64,000 bases of DNA from Zymoseptoria tritici IPO323 (GCF_000219625.1 NC_018201.1:509699-573698); one strand, 5' to 3'; shown: positions 1 to 11,692, counted from the stretch's first letter. Numbers and translations: made by a program. Notes: generated by a model not told the origin, from the letters alone.

Positions 1-3000
1 CGATACCTAGATCGTCGACTCCGGATATATATCCTATCTCGTCGGAAGAAAGGACGTCTTTACTTCGATAACCCTAATTAAAGGGTATAGCTCCCGAGGA
101 ATCGGTAGTAACGCTATCGTACCTACTTATATTAGTACTATCCGAATACCCGCGAAGATCGACAACAAACTCTACTAGCTAAACATTACTAACGTTAAAT
201 ACTCGGTATAAGCTAGAGTTAACCTACTGTCTCTCGAATAAATATAGCCTCTCTTCGATAATATTTCTACTCTACTAACTAGTCTCTTACTTATTAAAGG
301 CAATCGCGCCTTTGTTACGCGCTTTTAAGACGGCCTACTCCTCCTTAATATAATACTAATAGAAGTTAAAGTAGACTTTTATATAGCCGCGTATAAAGTC
401 GACGGATAATAGGTATAGCTCTAGTACGAGAGAATAGGACACCTCGGCTAGTAGAGCATTTATCGTCTTAAAGATATAGTTACCGGAATAGAAGCCTCTA
501 GTCCGTCTAGGTAATATATTTACGAAAGCTACGTATACGGTCGTTTTCGCGCTAAACTATACCGTAGTTATATTAAACCGGCAACCTCGAAGCTCGAACT
601 CCTCTATATAGACTCTAAATACGGCCTAAAGGAGACAATCGGCTACGATAAATCTAGGTTTTAGCTTACGTTAGTCGATAACTATACGACGAACATAGAT
701 TACTTCCCGTATAAGTATATTCTCGACGTCCTTCCCCGCCTATAATAGTATTTAAAACGACATTAAACGCCTATCTATAAGTATAGACGTATACGACTCG
801 ACTAAGGAAGCGAATTCCTTAATAACGCCTTTAAGGACTTCTGTTTTAATTAAGGGATTAAACTAGAATTTATATCTACCGAACAAAGTTAATTAAACGG
901 CGTTGCTAAAGTCGTTAATCGAGTTATCCTTAAAAAGCTCGAGCCGACGCTAATTGCCGGCGAACTCTCTTTAAAATAGTAGCCTATAGTAGTGTCTATA
1001 ATAGCTTACTTACGTAATAGATTACTAAACTTAAGATACGTAATTACGGGGTACGAGGCGTTCTACGGTAAAAAACCTAACTTATTAAACATTCGTAAAA
1101 TTAGATTAAAGGCCTACTATCTAGCTAAGGAGCCTAAGAACCGCGTAGGCTATATAGATAGGGCAGAGGAAGGAAAACTTCTTAGTTTTAAAGGGAACTA
1201 TTAATACCTAGTTATCTACCTAGGCTAGAAAGAGCCGAGATAGGTCTATAATATTATCTTTAAGGAGCATCGGAAATACCTTCGAGTCGAACGCTCTAAC
1301 TCCGAAGACGACGCTCTACTATTAAAACGCGTACGAAAGCGACGCTCTATTAGACTCCTTAGTCCGGCTATAAGTTTAGGGCCGATTTTATTATCTGCCG
1401 CTCTAGGGGGCGAGAAAACAGATAACGAATCGATAGATACTAAAAGCACCGACTCGGAACTTACTACTCTACCCGAGTCGCTAACGCTATCGTCGTATAC
1501 CCTATCTCGAGAACTAACGCCGGCATTACTAGAGCTACTAGAACTAATACCTCCTCCTCCCGTAGAGATAATATAGGACACTATACCGGATAGACTTAAA
1601 CGAGTTCGTAAGAAGAACTCCCTCTTCCCTAAAAGTAAATACGTACTCCTCTACGCGTATACGAACCCTCTTACTAAGACGCTCGACTATTACCTAGTGT
1701 TATAACAAACAATAATGTACGCTTTCCTCGCGACTACCGTAGCCACTTTCGAACTATACGAGCTACGTACGGTATAGGACGCTAAAGGTACTACCGTCTA
1801 GACTAAGTAGAAGGACGTAATAAGCGAGGAAGTAAAGTTACTTCGGAAGAACAAAACATAGCGACTTAAGAAGCGCTTATAGATCTCTTTAAAAGCGAAT
1901 ATCCTACTAGGGAGATAGGTGTTTAAACTTAAGCGAGGGCTAAACGGCGAGATCCTTAAATATAAGGCGAGATAGGTAGTAAAAGGATACCGATAGGAAG
2001 AGGGCTTAGACTATACCGAGACCTTCGTATCCGTCGTTAAACTAATAAGCTATAAGGCTATTTTCGTAATCGCTATAGCACTAGACTACGAGATCGAACA
2101 AATAGACGTTAAAACCGCTTTCCTTTACGGCCTTATTAAGGAAACCGTCTACGTTAAACAACCCTACGAATTTAAGGAGCTAGGGAATAATGTCTACCTT
2201 CTTAAAAAATCCCTCTACGGATTAAAGTAGTTACCTCGTACCTAGTATAAAACTTTAACCTCTTACCTCGCTAAAATCGGGTTTAAGCCGCTAGACGCCG
2301 ACGCTAGCGTCTTTATCCGAGGGACTACGTTTATCGCCGTATATATAGACGACCTACTTATCGTCGGACTACGGAAGAAGGAAGTTAGCGAAATTAAAAG
2401 CTAACTAGCGAAAAGATTCGAAATAATAGATCTCGGACTATATACCTACTATCTCGGTATAATAGTACGTAGAGACCGCGTTAACCGAAAGATATTCCTC
2501 GGCTAATAGGCCTATATCGAGAAGTTCCTCCGACAATATAATATATAGGAACAAAAGGTTAGAACGACTCTAATAGACTCTTCCGTAAAGATCTAACCTA
2601 CGGAAGAAGGCTATATTACCCCGGATAAACTTCGAGCTAAATATTAGTTAGCTATAGGCTTACTAATATACGCTATACTCGGCACTCGACTAGACATCGT
2701 ACACTCTATGTCTATAGTTAGTCGGTTCTACGCTAATCCTACCGAAGAATACTAGAAACTAGTCGAAAGAATTATAGCTTACCTACGTTATACTATTTAA
2801 TTTAAACTAGTGTACTATAGAGATCTATAACTACTTAGCGGCTATATAGACGCCGACTAGGCTAGCGATATCGAGATATGCCGCTCTACGTCCGGCTAGG
2901 TATTTAGCCTAGGTAGCGGAGCTATTAGTTAGTCGTTAAAGCGATAGACGAGAGTAGCGCTATTAACGGTTAAAGCGGAATATATAGGCGAAACGTAAGC

Positions 3001-3368
3001 CGCTAAGGAAGCTATCTAGCTAAAGTCTCTTCTCGATTAAATACTCCCCGACTCCGAGAAAGGTCTATAGGCGACTATTATATACTACGACAACTAAGGC
3101 GCTATAGCTCTCGCGAAGAACCTAGCGTTCTACTCGCGATCTAAGCACTTTAGTATTAACGTATATTTTATTCGCGAGCGAGTTTAAGAAGGGGACATCG
3201 AACTACGCTAGGTTAAGACCGATAAAATAATCGCGGATAGTCTTACTAAGCTACTTCCGAATCGTTAGTTCTACGCTTTCCGGAAGGCTATTAGTTTAAC
3301 GCTCCCTACTACCGCTATAACGCTAAAATAGCTAGAAGATATAAAATAAGTTAGCGGACTAGGGGGAG
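1..3368 (+). mobile_element. Ty1/copia pol relic (integrase, RT, RNase H), RIP-mutated, 5' part outside window
   Basis: This is the polyprotein region of a Ty1/copia LTR retrotransposon. One frame can be followed through integrase (about 540-960), reverse transcriptase (about 1960-2500) and RNase H (about 2840-3290), interrupted only by TAG/TAA. Integrase shows the RLD-GSEF acidic motif near 795, and LNGVAKVVNR near 890-925 where the third catalytic Glu is replaced by Lys (codon 908-910). RT keeps AVYIDDLLIVG near 2338-2370. RNase H keeps IYYDN and the FYSRSKHF block near 3085-3155. CA and TG are nearly absent, as expected of RIP at CpA. The element is certainly dead. Gag and protease lie beyond the left edge. 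A related minus-strand copy is at 37199-38676. Confidence 0.93.
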
Positions 3369-3592
3369 TTTCGCTAAGACTACGATAGCGACGTCGGTAT
3401 TATCGCTATTAATTTTCTTTAATAGCGAGCTCCGAGTTAGCGCCCCTCGGACCGAGTATATAAAGTTTAAGGACGGGTTAACCGGTCGTTTATTAAGATA
3501 TCGCCGTCGACCCTAAATCCTTACGTAAAAGTCCGAGTTATATAATCCTCGGCGCTAACCTTAGCGTTAAACTATAAGGATTTTCTAACTTT
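3369..3592 (+). repeat. copia LTR-A, copy 1
   Basis: It directly follows the RNase H end and a purine tract (CTAGGGGGAGT) at about 3359-3369. It matches the reverse-complement segments 36986-37198 and 38702-38923 over most of its length despite RIP differences. The end is set by loss of similarity after ATTTTCTAACTTTA. Boundaries are accurate to about 5 bp. Confidence 0.75.
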
Positions 3593-4716
3593 AAAACTAA
3601 ACCTACTTCCTTTTATAAACATCCGTAACTATAGAAGACTTCTATTTCTACCGAAACTATATATATAGAACTAAATCTAGATTCGAGCTTACGGAAAACG
3701 AATTTGGCCGCCCTATACTAAGAAGGATTAACTTAGACTAGTCGCTTCCTATATCTAATATAGCTAACTTTCTAGATACTATACCTAGCCGAGTCCTTCG
3801 CTAAAGGATTAAATAGAGGCGTCTACTACTACCGGAAAACCTTAGCGGCGTAGACTTTAGTATTCTTAGTAAAGAAGTAATTAAAAGAATCTACCGCGAC
3901 TACTTTATAGCTACCGAGTAATTAAAGGACTGCCGCGAAATAGCTAGAATGCTCTAAGTGTTTAAAAGTAGATCGAAAGAGAAATACGGATCGAGAGGGC
4001 TATATATTTACCCTAAACTACTCTACTTCCTATCGGACTAAGAACGTACTAACTAGGTAACCGCCTATAAGGACGTTAAATACTCGGATCTTTAGAGCGC
4101 TTTTTATACCGCATCTAAAACTAGATAGAAGCTACTTAACGCCTATACTCCTAAGACCTAGATTGCCCTTATAAAAAGCCCTTAAGCTAACTAGATTACC
4201 GACAGCAACTAGCGTTAAATTCCCTAGTATATATAGGCGTTTGCGATCGTTAGTAGCCCTAGTAAGTATAGTAAGAATCTCTTTATCTACGACTATAATA
4301 GCGGGAGCCTTATGCGCCGCTATAAGAGTATTAAGCTAAGCGAAGTCTATAGAAGCATCGTCCGGTTCTATAACAAAATTAGGGCTACCTAGCGCATTAA
4401 TTAAGTGTTTATAGGCAACATCTATAACGACTTTATTAGCGACACTATAGAATAGGCCTAATACAATAATACTAGCATCGAAATCGACGAGAACTACTAT
4501 ATTAGATATACTATACGTTAGATCTATAAGATAAGCTAGATAAGGGATAGCTACTTCGATCCTAAGGATAAGAAACATAGCCTTAAGGATCCGCGGTAGG
4601 AATCCTTTATTAAAATAGAATACTTAACGGAACACTATACCGCTAAGTAAGATTAAGATAGTACTCTTCCCTTATAGAGGGTTTAACGAGGCTATAGAAC
4701 AGCCAACGAGGGGGAG
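3593..4716 (+). pseudogene. Unidentified RIP-killed ORF between LTR-A and LTR-B, copy 1
   Basis: A reading frame of about 1.1 kb on the + strand, broken by TAG/TAA, contains recognisable protein-like stretches. These include a block starting NLFIYDYNSG at about 4278, and FYNKIRAT and FIGNIYNDFI at 4365-4445. The same frame and order recur on the - strand at 35842-36985, where the frame is better preserved. It ends in a polypurine tract and TGTTA, the usual 3' end of a copia element. It is therefore either the 3' part of another copia-like element into which LTR-A was placed, or an accessory ORF. I do not recognise the family. An antisense ORF on the opposite strand is a shadow. Confidence 0.5.
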
Positions 4717-4835
4717 TGTTAAAATACGGTGGCTAGCAATAGCTAGCTAGCTCTAAATAGTGTATATTAGGATATCTTCCTCTGAGTTAGTAGTTAGTTC
4801 TTTAATAAATCACTCCATTAATTATTTAATTTTAA
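4717..4835 (+). repeat. LTR-B, copy 1 (begins TGTTA after a polypurine tract)
   Basis: The polypurine tract GAGGGGGAG is followed by TGTTA, the canonical copia PPT/LTR junction. It aligns to the reverse complement of 35725-35841 (TGTTAGGAATG...). The right boundary, where normal-composition DNA begins, is approximate. Confidence 0.65.
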
Positions 4836-5035
4836 TAGTAAGCCCTCTCTCCCTCCCTCTCTCTCTCTTCTCGGATGCAAAGGTAACAAAGGAAAAAGAA
4901 AAGGAAAGACTTTCCACTCTCGTACACATGTCCTTTAAGATGCAGCTCGTTGGCAATAATCAGACTAGCACTTTTGATTCTTCCTCCTCTTCCCCAGCAG
5001 CAAAAAATCCCGGTTCAAGCAGCCGTGCCAGAACC

Positions 5036-6455
5036 TTAAACTCTCTTCCCACCAACACCAACACCACTACCAGCAGCGTGCGTCTTCGCCTTCGCCTTCT
5101 GGAGAACAACAGTCTTCTTCTTCTTCCTATGAACAGCAGCAGGAACAGCAGCTTTGCCGAAAACGACGGTCTTCTTCGCCTTTCCCTTGCCGCCGGCGGT
5201 CTTCTCGCTCATCTTCTTCTCCCTGATAATCTTCTTGTGATGCTCCCGAAATGTAGGATTGTCCTTGGCCCACGCGAAGATGCTCTCCATTGTGGCTTCG
5301 ACGTCGGCGGGGATGTCGTAGTACCAGTCCATAAAGGCGGGGTGGCGGATGATTTCGTCGAAGAGGGTGGTGTTAACGGCGGGGGGGAGTTTGGTGGTGG
5401 TGGCGATGGGCGCTGGAGAGGAGTCGGGGTCGGTGAGCTGGTGCTCTTCATTCTCGCCTTCATCTTCGGCCTGCTTATCTTCAGCTTCGGTCGCTGAGTC
5501 CTTAGCATCTTCGTCCTCCACCACGCAAGCCTCCACAGCATGCTTCTCATCATCAACAGCATCGTCTCCGTTATAAACAACAAAGTCACCCGCCCCGGTC
5601 TTGAACCTGTTGCCCCTCAAGACATTCGCCGCAGCCTCTACCAAGCCATTCGCTGTCTGCCACGGCCGCTCGACGGGAAGCCTCTCCGGCAAATGCTTCC
5701 TACCCTTGGGCGCCCTCGGAGAGCTCTTGCCGAGCTCAAAGTCCAGCACGAAATCCACGTCGATCCACTCGGTGGTGTAGCTAGCCTAGAACGGGGGAAG
5801 AAGATGTCAGTCTTTGTCAGATATGATAAAAAGAATTGTAGGGCAAAGAGAGAGAGAGAGAGAGAGGAACGACACTCACCCAGACACTGCTCCAGTCCGC
5901 AAACCGCACGGCTGTGAGGTTCTTCTTCGTCTCCGTCATAGCGGGCGAGAGGTTCTTGTTAGTAATCCAACGGGCCGTCCAGGCGAGGAGTTTGGTGGCG
6001 AGGGGGGTAAAGAGGTCCGGGTCGGTGACGTTCCAGCCCACCGCATGCATATATCTGTAAGGACAATAAGTAACAATGTTGGAGAACCCGAGGGGGGGGA
6101 GAAAGGAGGTACAACATACCCGATCAACTCGCTCGACGTGCGCGGCAGGCGGTGCGCGGAGACCTGCTTCGCGGCACACCAGGCGAGAGCCCGGCGGACC
6201 CAGGTGGGAGAGAAGGACATGCGCTTGCCCTGGAGAACTTCGGAGTACGAGCAGTTCTCGTACGACTGCGGGGTTGTTAGCTATGGATATGGACCGATAG
6301 TAACGATCCAGGTCGACGTGGTGGCGAGGGGAACGTACACGCATGCTGTCGTCGCTCGGCGGGCTGCTGTCTTTGGACTGGACGCGGACAACGATCGGTT
6401 GGGTATCGTTGCTGTTAAGGACGACGTCGCGGAGGTTGAGTTTGGGGGAAGGCAT
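5036..6455 (-). CDS. Four-exon gene, 395-aa protein of unknown function
   Basis: Exons are 6455-6339, 6265-6120, 6054-5880 and 5785-5036. The three introns (73, 65 and 94 nt) begin GTACGT, GTATGT and GTGAGT and end CAG, CAG and TAG. Introns 1 and 3 carry CTAAC and CTGAC branch sites, and the spliced frame is open throughout. The protein starts MPSPKLNLRDVV. Its middle is Trp/Tyr-rich and globular-looking. An acidic linker follows at about residues 230-270, and the C-terminus is Lys-rich (EKKMSEKTAGGKGKAKK, then HRKKKK), a possible nuclear or DNA-binding tail. No domain is recognised. It is the gene nearest the left RIPed element yet shows no RIP stops, so it looks functional. Confidence 0.8.
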
Positions 6456-6527
6456 TGTGGCCGAAGAAGGGGTGTTGATAATGGGGTAAGGTGTAGTAAT
6501 GATGGTTGGGTTGTCGTGGAAGAGGAA

Positions 6528-6540
6528 GGTTTATATAGTA
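6528..6540 (-). promoter_or_regulatory. Candidate TATA box for the 395-aa gene
   Basis: On the - strand TACTATATAAACC lies about 75 nt before the ATG at 6455. Its position and sequence suit a fungal TATA element. It was judged by eye only. Confidence 0.4.
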
Positions 6541-6716
6541 ACCTTGGGAGAAAGGCATCGGAAAATGACAACAGCACCAATTTGTCCAATGCCGGCAAGC
6601 TCGGATCCATGACCCATCTCGGTGCTGTCGAGATTGTTGTGGATGCTAACCTCGTGGGTGTCGAGACTATGGGTGTCGAGATTGCTACAAGTGTCGAGAC
6701 AAGGTATGCTTATTAG

Positions 6717-7512
6717 TATGGTAAATTTGGTTATGTAGATAGCGATGCGAGAGCCTCTGCCGTCGTTTCTAGCGGTCGAGAAGGCATGCTTCCATTAAGT
6801 TCTCATCCTGCCTCGTGAGGCTTCTTCGAGCTGATGCGCCGGTCGCGGTTGCGCCACGAGGCATGGTCAGATATTCATGAAAAGCGCATCAGAGGATAGC
6901 TTGCAACGAGAGCTTTAGAATGATGCACTTTCAAACGTGTTTGATGGCAGTATCGCAGGTGTGATGGTCGTGAAGATAATGAAGCCTTCAAAGGTTGCCC
7001 CATTCGGAATAGCACTGGCTCCGTCCGCTTTAGCTTCAGTCACGCCGCGATTAAATCGCATGGAATCAATCGAATAACCCGCTCATACTTCGAATCCATC
7101 TTAACGAAAAGAAAGAAGAAAAATCCCCCCCCAAAAGATCTTTGTCGAACCAACAACCAGGTTCGGCTGCGAATATGTAATAATGTACAGAGGCCTGGCG
7201 CAGGCCTTGGGTTCTCCCTCATCGTGACCGGTCGACTGTGTCATGTCCAACGGGCGTATGAGCACTCTTGTCGCACTCACTTACTCACTTACTCTCGACA
7301 TCAGACTCCCAACAACTATCGTCATCATCTTCCCAGTCGCTACGTCGTCCATCCTCCGACTTTTCCCCAGTCTGCTTATTACCCTCCACGTCCTCGAGCT
7401 GATGACGACAGTCCACCTCACGAGGCAGCTTTGGTTCCTCCCTCTGCTCCTCCCTCTGCTCCACCCTCTGCTCCACCCTCTGCTCCTCCTCCCTCGCCCC
7501 CACATCGAGCGG
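6717..7512. other. Intergenic stretch with a 12-bp tandem repeat
   Basis: No supported gene was found between the two minus-strand genes. Positions 7437-7493 hold about four copies of a CTCCCTCTGCTC-type 12-mer just past the stop codon of the 406-aa gene. Several overlapping ORFs here are low-complexity products of that repeat. Confidence 0.55.
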
Positions 7513-8804
7513 CTACGGTGTAACATCCTTCCGAAGCAAAGGATACACCAGCGCTGTCGCCCGGGAGATCTCTAAAAGGCAGTCGACGACCGCTCCGTCG
7601 TGCAAGAACTTCTCCGCGGCGAGGAAGATGTAACGCAAAGTTTCTGTAGTAGGAGGGGTCGGTGACGACGGTGGGAGAGCTGGGACCGCTGCAACATTGG
7701 CGTGGTAGTGCGCGTTCGAACGGAGGAGGTTCTCCTGCGACATCTGCGACATCTGGTTGTTGTTCACATTGTATGGCTCGAAGAGTCGGGATATGTAGTC
7801 GGCGGTGTAGGTGTCGGAGGAAACCATAGGCGGAGATGGGTAGGGGATGGTCGTGGTGGCAACCTGCTCGCAAGGTAGCTGTGCGTTGATGTCGGTGATG
7901 TCCGAGGACTTGGTCTCATCGTTTGAGATCAGTGTGGTGAACGTGTGAAGTTCGATCTGTTTGCCTTTTTTCGGAACGATCTTCTCGCTCGCAGACGGGT
8001 GGAGTTTCTTCATTGCCGACAGTGGACGCTCTTTCGGCTGAGCAACGACCGATGTCATCTTGCCGGTGTTTCTGGGCGTCGCTCTCTTGCGTAGATCGGA
8101 ACGACCAACTGCAATCTTGACCACCTGTTCCGCTCGGTCTTCTTCCTCGATTTTGATACAGACACGGTCTCGATCTCCGAAAGTCTTAATGCTCTTATAA
8201 CAATCCGCCATCTGCACATCTTTGTCCAAGTTCAAGCATGATGCAGAAGTTGACGGAGCATTGCAGCTCGCTGTCCTCTCCTCGATGTCGATTTCAAAGG
8301 ATGACGGAGAAGTCGACCGTGACGAACCATTGAAGCTCGCTGTCCGCTCGGCCGTAGAAGAAGTGGACCGACTATTGAAGCTCGCTGTCCGCTCCTCCAT
8401 GGCCAATTTCAAAGATCGCGAAGAATCCGACGAAACAACGAGACACGGAACATCGAGACCGCTTTGCTGCTCCGCCATACTCCTATTAATTAAGCTCGTG
8501 GCGGCAAAGCGGTCTCCCAGCGCGACGTCGAACTCGGGCATATTGCGACGGATCCATTTGAGGAGGTTGCCCTTGTGGCGGCGTTCGACGGTAGCACCAC
8601 GCTCCCAGGAGAGTTGATCGTAGAGGTCGTTAAGATAGGTCGGGGTTAGGACAGCGACATTGCCGATGGATTGCTATTAAAAAGCGTGGTAGTTAGCTAG
8701 ATGGATAGATGGATAATAATAAGCTATGAAGGGATCGGACTTACGTCGGTGAAGAATCTAGCGATAATGGGTCGGGCGAGCTGGTAATTGTAGGCGGGCG
8801 CCAT
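7513..8804 (-). CDS. Two-exon gene, 406-aa low-complexity protein of unknown function
   Basis: Exon 1 is 8804-8745 (20 codons, beginning MAPAYNYQLARPIIARFF). The intron at 8744-8674 has a GTAAGT donor, a GCTAAC branch site and a TAG acceptor. Exon 2 is 8673-7513. The next in-frame Met (8541) would discard a conserved-looking N-terminus (YLNDLYDQLSWERG...RRHKGNLLKWIRRN), so the upstream start is preferred. Residues about 100-180 contain three imperfect repeats around ERTASFN separated by Ser-rich linkers, then a basic region (RKRATPRNTGK) and a Pro/Ser-rich C-terminus. Ser/Thr richness and lack of membrane segments suggest a nuclear or regulatory protein, but this is inference. Confidence 0.75.
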
Positions 8805-8904
8805 GTTGGGATCTAGATATGCTGTGTACATAAAGGGAGGAAGGAAAAGGAAGAGCTAAGATGGAGAGGTGAACGAGGATGCGATCAAGAGAGAATGGTC
8901 GGCG

Positions 8905-9190
8905 CAGTAAGGGGGGAGAGAAATGCTAGACCCATAAGAAATGTTGGATTCGGAAGAAATGTCGGAACTCGCGAGAAATGCTAGACTTATGAGAAATGTT
9001 GTCACCGGAAGAAATGTCGGAGCCTGCGAGAAATGTTCTACTAGACTCGTGAGAAATGTTGTTACCGCGAGAAATCCTGCAGGAATTCAGGAGACATTGC
9101 CAATGCTAACTACACGGACAAGAAGAAGCCGTATTTTAATGGAGTCGTTGTCGGATGCGATGCGATGCGATGCGATGATGCGATGCGAAG
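8905..9190. repeat. Degenerate GAGAAATG-type repeats and a GCGAT pentamer run
   Basis: Between 8921 and 9080, the motif AGAAATG(T/C) recurs every 20-30 bp with variable spacers. At about 9153-9187 a GATGC/GCGAT pentamer is iterated. A 93-codon ORF across this stretch is produced by the repeats and is not called as a gene. Confidence 0.6.
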
Positions 9191-9508
9191 GCGGAAGGGG
9201 AGGAGGAGTCTCTGGAGTGTAACGTACACATTGAAAGTAAGTTAGGGTAATCTACATAACATGCAGAAGTAACTCTGGATAACTCAGGAAGGCTACGGCG
9301 GTAACGGAACGAGGGAGGTAATTTAGCATACCCGAGTACGAGTTCTTGCAGCTATTGTTCTACCAGTCGTCCGTACCGTACACTAGTGTACATGCAGCAA
9401 AACCCAAACGCCGTACACATTCAACCCAGACACGCACAACCACTCTCTCACTCGCAAACAAACAAACCCCCCGGCCGGCTTGACGAACGCCTTACTTACT
9501 CCTCCTCC

Positions 9509-10409
9509 TCACTCCTCCTCTTCCGCTAAGATCATCTCCTCCTGCACCCTCCTCGCACACCTCTCCAACTTCTCCTTCACCGCCCGACACTCGCTAATCT
9601 CCTTCTGCACCTCCCGGCGCTGCGCGTGGAGGTGTGCCTGAAAGGCGGTCAGGTTCCTCACTTGGGCGGCGTCGGAGTTGTTGTTGTGGTCGGGCTCGTC
9701 GTGGACGGCAGGAGGAGGAGGAGCTGGTGGTGGGATGAAGGTGGTGGTTGGCCGCCGAGGTCGATCTGTTGGTGTAAGGAGGACTTGGGAGGGGTGATGG
9801 AAAAGTTGTTGTTGCGACGGCGGATCGGATTTGTGAGGGGTGGTGGTGATGATTCGAGGCTCGGATTTGATTTGGGGAGGGGGGGGTGTGGACGGCAGGA
9901 GGAGGAGGAGTTGTGCTGCGGTACGCATTCTTCTTCTTCTCCTCCCGATGACGACGACGATGACGGGACACGACATCGTCATCGTTGTTGTCGTCGTCGT
10001 TGTTGTTGCTCTGGTGGTGGGCGGTTTGGTTGTTCCGCCACAATTGCTGCACGGCGAACGCCAACTTGGCCACGTCTTTCTTGTTGTTGTTGTTGTTGTT
10101 GTTGGCCGCCGCCGCCGCTGCTTTCCCGCCGCCGCCGAAGAAGTGCATGCCGACGCGGTTCGCCACCTCGTACACCTCCTTTTCGGTCCGGAGATCTTGG
10201 ATGTAGTGGATTTCCTCCAGCAGACGGGTGAAGGTTTGGGCGGTGGGCAGGGAGTGCTGGGTAACGTGGTGTGATGCGGCCCATTCCTCGAGGTGGGCCA
10301 TTTCGTGGTCGCGGAGCGAGAGGTGGCAGGAGGAGAGTGGGCGGCCGGAGGAGTCGCGGGCGAGGAGTTGCGATATGGTGAGGTTGTTTTTGCCGTACGT
10401 CTTTGGCAT
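9509..10409 (-). CDS. Low-complexity protein with C-terminal coiled coil; internal 187-bp repeat shifts the frame
   Basis: The start MPKTYGKNNLTISQLLARD at 10409 opens a convincing N-terminal domain of about 90 residues. Ala/Asn/His/Asp runs then follow from triplet repeats. The first frame stops at 9594. The adjacent frame, open to 9509, encodes a charged helix (TAFQAHLHAQRREVQKEI...) that looks like the true C-terminus. A 23-bp direct repeat (9888-9910 and 9701-9723) lies 187 bp apart. Because 187 is 1 mod 3, removing one repeat unit joins the two frames exactly. Either this is a duplication that broke the gene, or it is an unusual intron whose splice sites I could not place. The function is unknown. 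Confidence 0.55.
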
Positions 10410-10420
10410 TGTGTGGGTAG

Positions 10421-10562
10421 GAGAGAGAGAGATAGGTGTGTGTGTGTGGAGGGGAGGATTGGGGTTTCTTTGTAAATGAGTGTGCTGTGGCAGGATGTAA
10501 AGAGGTATTCAAAGAGCTCGGCGATGTGGACATGTAGAGATGTGTGTGTGTGTGTGTGTGTG
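10421..10562. repeat. (TG)n and (GAGA)n microsatellites upstream of the minus-strand gene
   Basis: A GAGAGAGAGA tract near 10423, short TG runs at about 10437-10450 and a longer (TG)n run at about 10541-10561 lie in the shared promoter region of the divergent genes. Confidence 0.7.
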
Positions 10563-10727
10563 AATGCAGGACTTTTGAGGGAAGAAAATACTAGCATTCA
10601 GGATTACTACTCTTGATAGAAAGCGTGGTGCCGACAGGAAGATGGGTGCCGACAGGAGGACTGATAATGCCGGACAGGAGGGACTCTTCCCATTTTTCTC
10701 GGCGCGTGTTTCAACACACACATCTCT

Positions 10728-10738
10728 CCATATATACA
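10728..10738 (+). promoter_or_regulatory. Candidate TATA box for the 202-aa coiled-coil gene
   Basis: CATATATACACC sits about 60 nt upstream of the ATG at 10795, a typical distance. Confidence 0.4.
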
Positions 10739-10794
10739 CCGATTCATTCCCTTTCACCACCTCCCCAATTCCCATCAAAGCTCCCCAATCCCCA

Positions 10795-11528
10795 ATGTCG
10801 CCCTCCAAAGGATACCTCGCGCTGCAGCGAAGGCTCGCCGTCATCACAACTCGACGCCGAGCCGCGGAGTCGCGTCTCGCTCACCTCACGGCGAAGCTCG
10901 ACGGGGTCGAGCGGGAAACCCGCCTGTGCGAGGGCCAGTTGAGGGAGTTGGAAACAATCGGGTGGTACGTTTTTTTTTTCTTCTTTGAGAACAACAACCT
11001 ATCCGAGCTTTTCTTCCCCTTCCTTCCCTTCCTTTCCCCGTTCGTTCACATGTTTGGATGACTGACCGCCTGCCATGGACAACAAACAGCAACAGCAACA
11101 ATAACACCACCTCCTCCTCCTCCTCCCCCTCCGACCCACCTCCGCACCATCACACGCCCGACTGGTCGGCCAGCTCCCCTGCTGCTACCGCTTTCCCTTC
11201 GCCGACGACGGACGAAAGTTCCGAACCCGACTCGTCGGCGAACTCAATCGATTGCGACGACGACGGACAACAAGCTGAGTCGAAATGCGGATTAGACGGC
11301 GGAGGGGAATCGGAATTCGACGGAGGCGAAGAACCCGTCAAGGCCATGACGGCCCTGTTGCATAGAGTGGACGAACTGGTCGCGCAAGCGTGGAGCGACC
11401 TGGATTGCGAGGACTGGGAAGGACTGGAGCGGTTCGCAGAGGGGGTGCGGGATCTTGCGGGGAAGGAGGAGATAAAGTGGCCGGGGGAGATAGTTAAGGA
11501 TGCCAAGTTCCGAGCGATGCTCCGTTGA
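10795..11528 (+). CDS. Two-exon gene, 202-aa protein with N-terminal coiled coil
   Basis: Exon 1 is 10795-10964, the intron is 10965-11089 (GTACGT donor, CTGAC branch site, AACAG acceptor) and exon 2 is 11090-11528. The acceptor 6 bp downstream is also in frame. Residues about 5-55 (YLALQRRLAVITTRRRAAES and onward) form an Arg-rich coiled coil. A Ser/Asn/Pro/His linker follows, then an acidic helical C-terminus around VDELVAQAWSDLDCEDWEG. The gene is divergent from the 10409-9509 gene, with about 385 bp between starts. That gene also encodes a coiled coil, so shared regulation or partnership is possible but unproven. No known family is recognised. Confidence 0.72.
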
Positions 11529-11692
11529 TGATATTGCGTGCTTGCTAGATTAGAGCAGTCCGGAGAAGATGCTGGATCCACGCAGGACCCGGGAAATGGA
11601 CGATCAGGTTGATAGCCGAGGAGAATGTGGTCGCGGAGATGGAGGAGGATCAGCAGTGGATGTTTGTGGTCATGGCTCGAGTTCAGGCCCGG

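Noticed and set aside
4336..4578. 80-codon - strand ORF with a counterpart at 36005-36223
   Set aside because: It is antisense to the better-supported ORF in both copies. Similarity simply reflects the homologous DNA, and RIP removes stops on one strand more than the other.
5349..6716. Several + strand ORFs of 75-300 codons
   Set aside because: They overlap the spliced - strand gene, whose splice sites and phases are mutually consistent.
7224..7873. Overlapping ORFs on both strands with Pro/Ser/Gly-rich repeats
   Set aside because: They are produced by the 12-bp tandem repeat and by the alternative frame of the 406-aa gene.
8941..9222. 93-codon ORF
   Set aside because: Made of degenerate AGAAATG repeats and a pentamer run, with no protein character.
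9626..10479. + strand ORFs opposite the coiled-coil gene
   Set aside because: Low-complexity shadows of triplet repeats. The - strand has the recognisable N- and C-terminal segments.
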